A stretch of DNA of 64,000 nucleotides from contig NC_092566.1 of NCBI RefSeq assembly GCF_037975245.1, forward strand, positions 12,767,001-12,831,000. The letters run 5' to 3'. Every line of letters begins with the position of its first letter. Within the stretch, counting starts at the first letter, position 1. The position numbers and the translations under genes are program-made. The DNA comes from Apostichopus japonicus. Its lineage: Eukaryota > Echinodermata > Holothuroidea > Aspidochirotida > Stichopodidae. The notes beneath the pieces are model-generated. The model saw only the letters and a program-made list of their open reading frames with translations, was not told the origin of the DNA and did no database searches. Positions 63,586 through 64,000 of the stretch are shown piece after piece.

Positions 63586-64000
63586 TACCGATCAATCGAA
63601 TGTTCGGTACCTATCAATCAAATGTGCGGTACCCATTAATCGAATGTGCGATACCGATACATATAATGTGCGGTACCGATCAATCGAATGTGCGGTACCT
63701 ATCAATCGAATGTGCGGTACCGATCAATCGAATGTGCGGTACCGATCAAGTCAATATGCGATACCTTTCAATCGAATGTGCGGTACCGAAAAATCGAATG
63801 TGCGTTACGGATAAATCGAATGTGCGTTACCGATGAATCGAATGTGAGGTACCGATCAATCGAATGTGCGGTACCGAACAATCGCATGTGCGGTACCGAT
63901 CAATCGAATGTGCGGTACCGATCAATCGAATGTGCGGTACCGATCAATAGAATGTGCGGTACCGAAAAATCGAATGTGCGGTACCGATCATTCGAATGTG

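Larger units (their letters stand above)
1..64000 (+). repeat. 22-bp tandem satellite array, entire window
   Basis: The window is a continuous head-to-tail array of a 22-bp monomer whose consensus is GGTACCGATCA followed by ATCGAATGTGC (11 of 22 bases G or C). About 2,900 units fit. Each consensus unit holds GGTACC (KpnI/Acc65I), GATC and TCGA (TaqI), and three CpGs counting the one at the unit junction. Variants mostly carry one to four substitutions; indels are rare. All units face the same way and nothing else interrupts them. Large satellite arrays of this kind are known from eukaryotic heterochromatin, so a centromeric or pericentromeric setting is a reasonable inference, though the sequence does not prove it. 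I do not recognise the monomer as a named satellite. There are no genes, promoters, terminators or RNA genes that I can support anywhere in this span. Confidence 0.98.
54731..64000 (+). repeat. Family B satellite, second block
   Basis: Family B monomers running off the right end of the window. Tandem duplications of 1.4 kb, 506 bp and 264 bp lie inside it. Between about 60,650 and 64,000 the order becomes less regular and rare variants increase (TTCCAGACTGATC, TGTAGTGTACCG, GATAATCG deletions near 61,870 and 63,055). No gene or unique sequence is present. Confidence 0.88.

Noticed and set aside
1-64000. CRISPR array
   Set aside because: Repeats are short and regular, but there are no unique spacers: the 22-bp units abut each other directly, and no cas gene is present.
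1-64000. Plasmid replication iterons (often about 17-22 bp)
   Set aside because: Iteron clusters have a handful of copies beside a rep gene. Here there are thousands of copies and no gene.
1-64000. Telomeric repeat array
   Set aside because: The unit is not a telomere-type G-rich short motif, and no TTAGGG-like run is seen.

Overview
The whole 64 kb window is one uninterrupted head-to-tail satellite DNA array. The basic unit is 22 bp, 5'-GGTACCGATCA followed by ATCGAATGTGC, with roughly 2,900 copies all in the same orientation. I see no gene, RNA gene, transposon, CRISPR array or unique sequence, and the array runs off both ends. A pure 22-bp satellite of at least 64 kb with nested higher-order repeats is typical of eukaryotic heterochromatin (centromeric, pericentromeric, subtelomeric or a B chromosome). 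That placement is inference. I do not recognise the monomer and cannot name the species. The consensus is 50% GC and keeps three CpGs per unit.

Layout: two sequence families share the same monomer. Family A (about 1-47,180, plus an island at about 51,004-54,730) is marked by units reading GGTATCGATC, GGCACCTATGATTCG, GATGTATCGAGTGTG, GATTTCGATGAATTG and CAATCTAATGCACG. Family B (about 47,181-51,003 and 54,731-64,000) is marked by CCGATAAAATGAATG, CCGATTAGTCGAATTTACGG, TTCCGGACTGATC and CCGATAAATATAA. Family A is built from large, recent, nearly identical tandem duplications: 4,251 bp twice (443-8,944); 2,308 bp, repeated as 2,198 bp (12,266-16,771); 2,529/2,507 bp, about 2.7 copies (16,990-23,707), with a further copy near 44.8-46.5 kb; 922 bp twice (25,599-27,426); 5,429 bp twice (31,016-41,873); and 1,626 bp twice (40,248-43,499). 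Family B carries 1.4-kb, 506-bp and 264-bp duplications, and one 1.3-kb segment that flanks the family A island on both sides.

Duplication lengths are whole multiples of 22 bp apart from small remainders. In every family A case checked, the remainder equals the few indels visible inside the segment (+5, -2, -1). This gives an internal check on the duplications and a phylogenetic marker set.

The many open reading frames are a by-product of the repeat. Because 22 leaves remainder 1 when divided by 3, all three forward frames read the same 22-residue peptide cycle (MCGTDQSNVRY then RSIECAVPINR). The consensus has no forward stop codon, and the frames end wherever a monomer variant supplies TAA or TGA. 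None has the features of a real gene, so no CDS is annotated. The interest of the window lies in its array architecture and evolution, not in any gene system.
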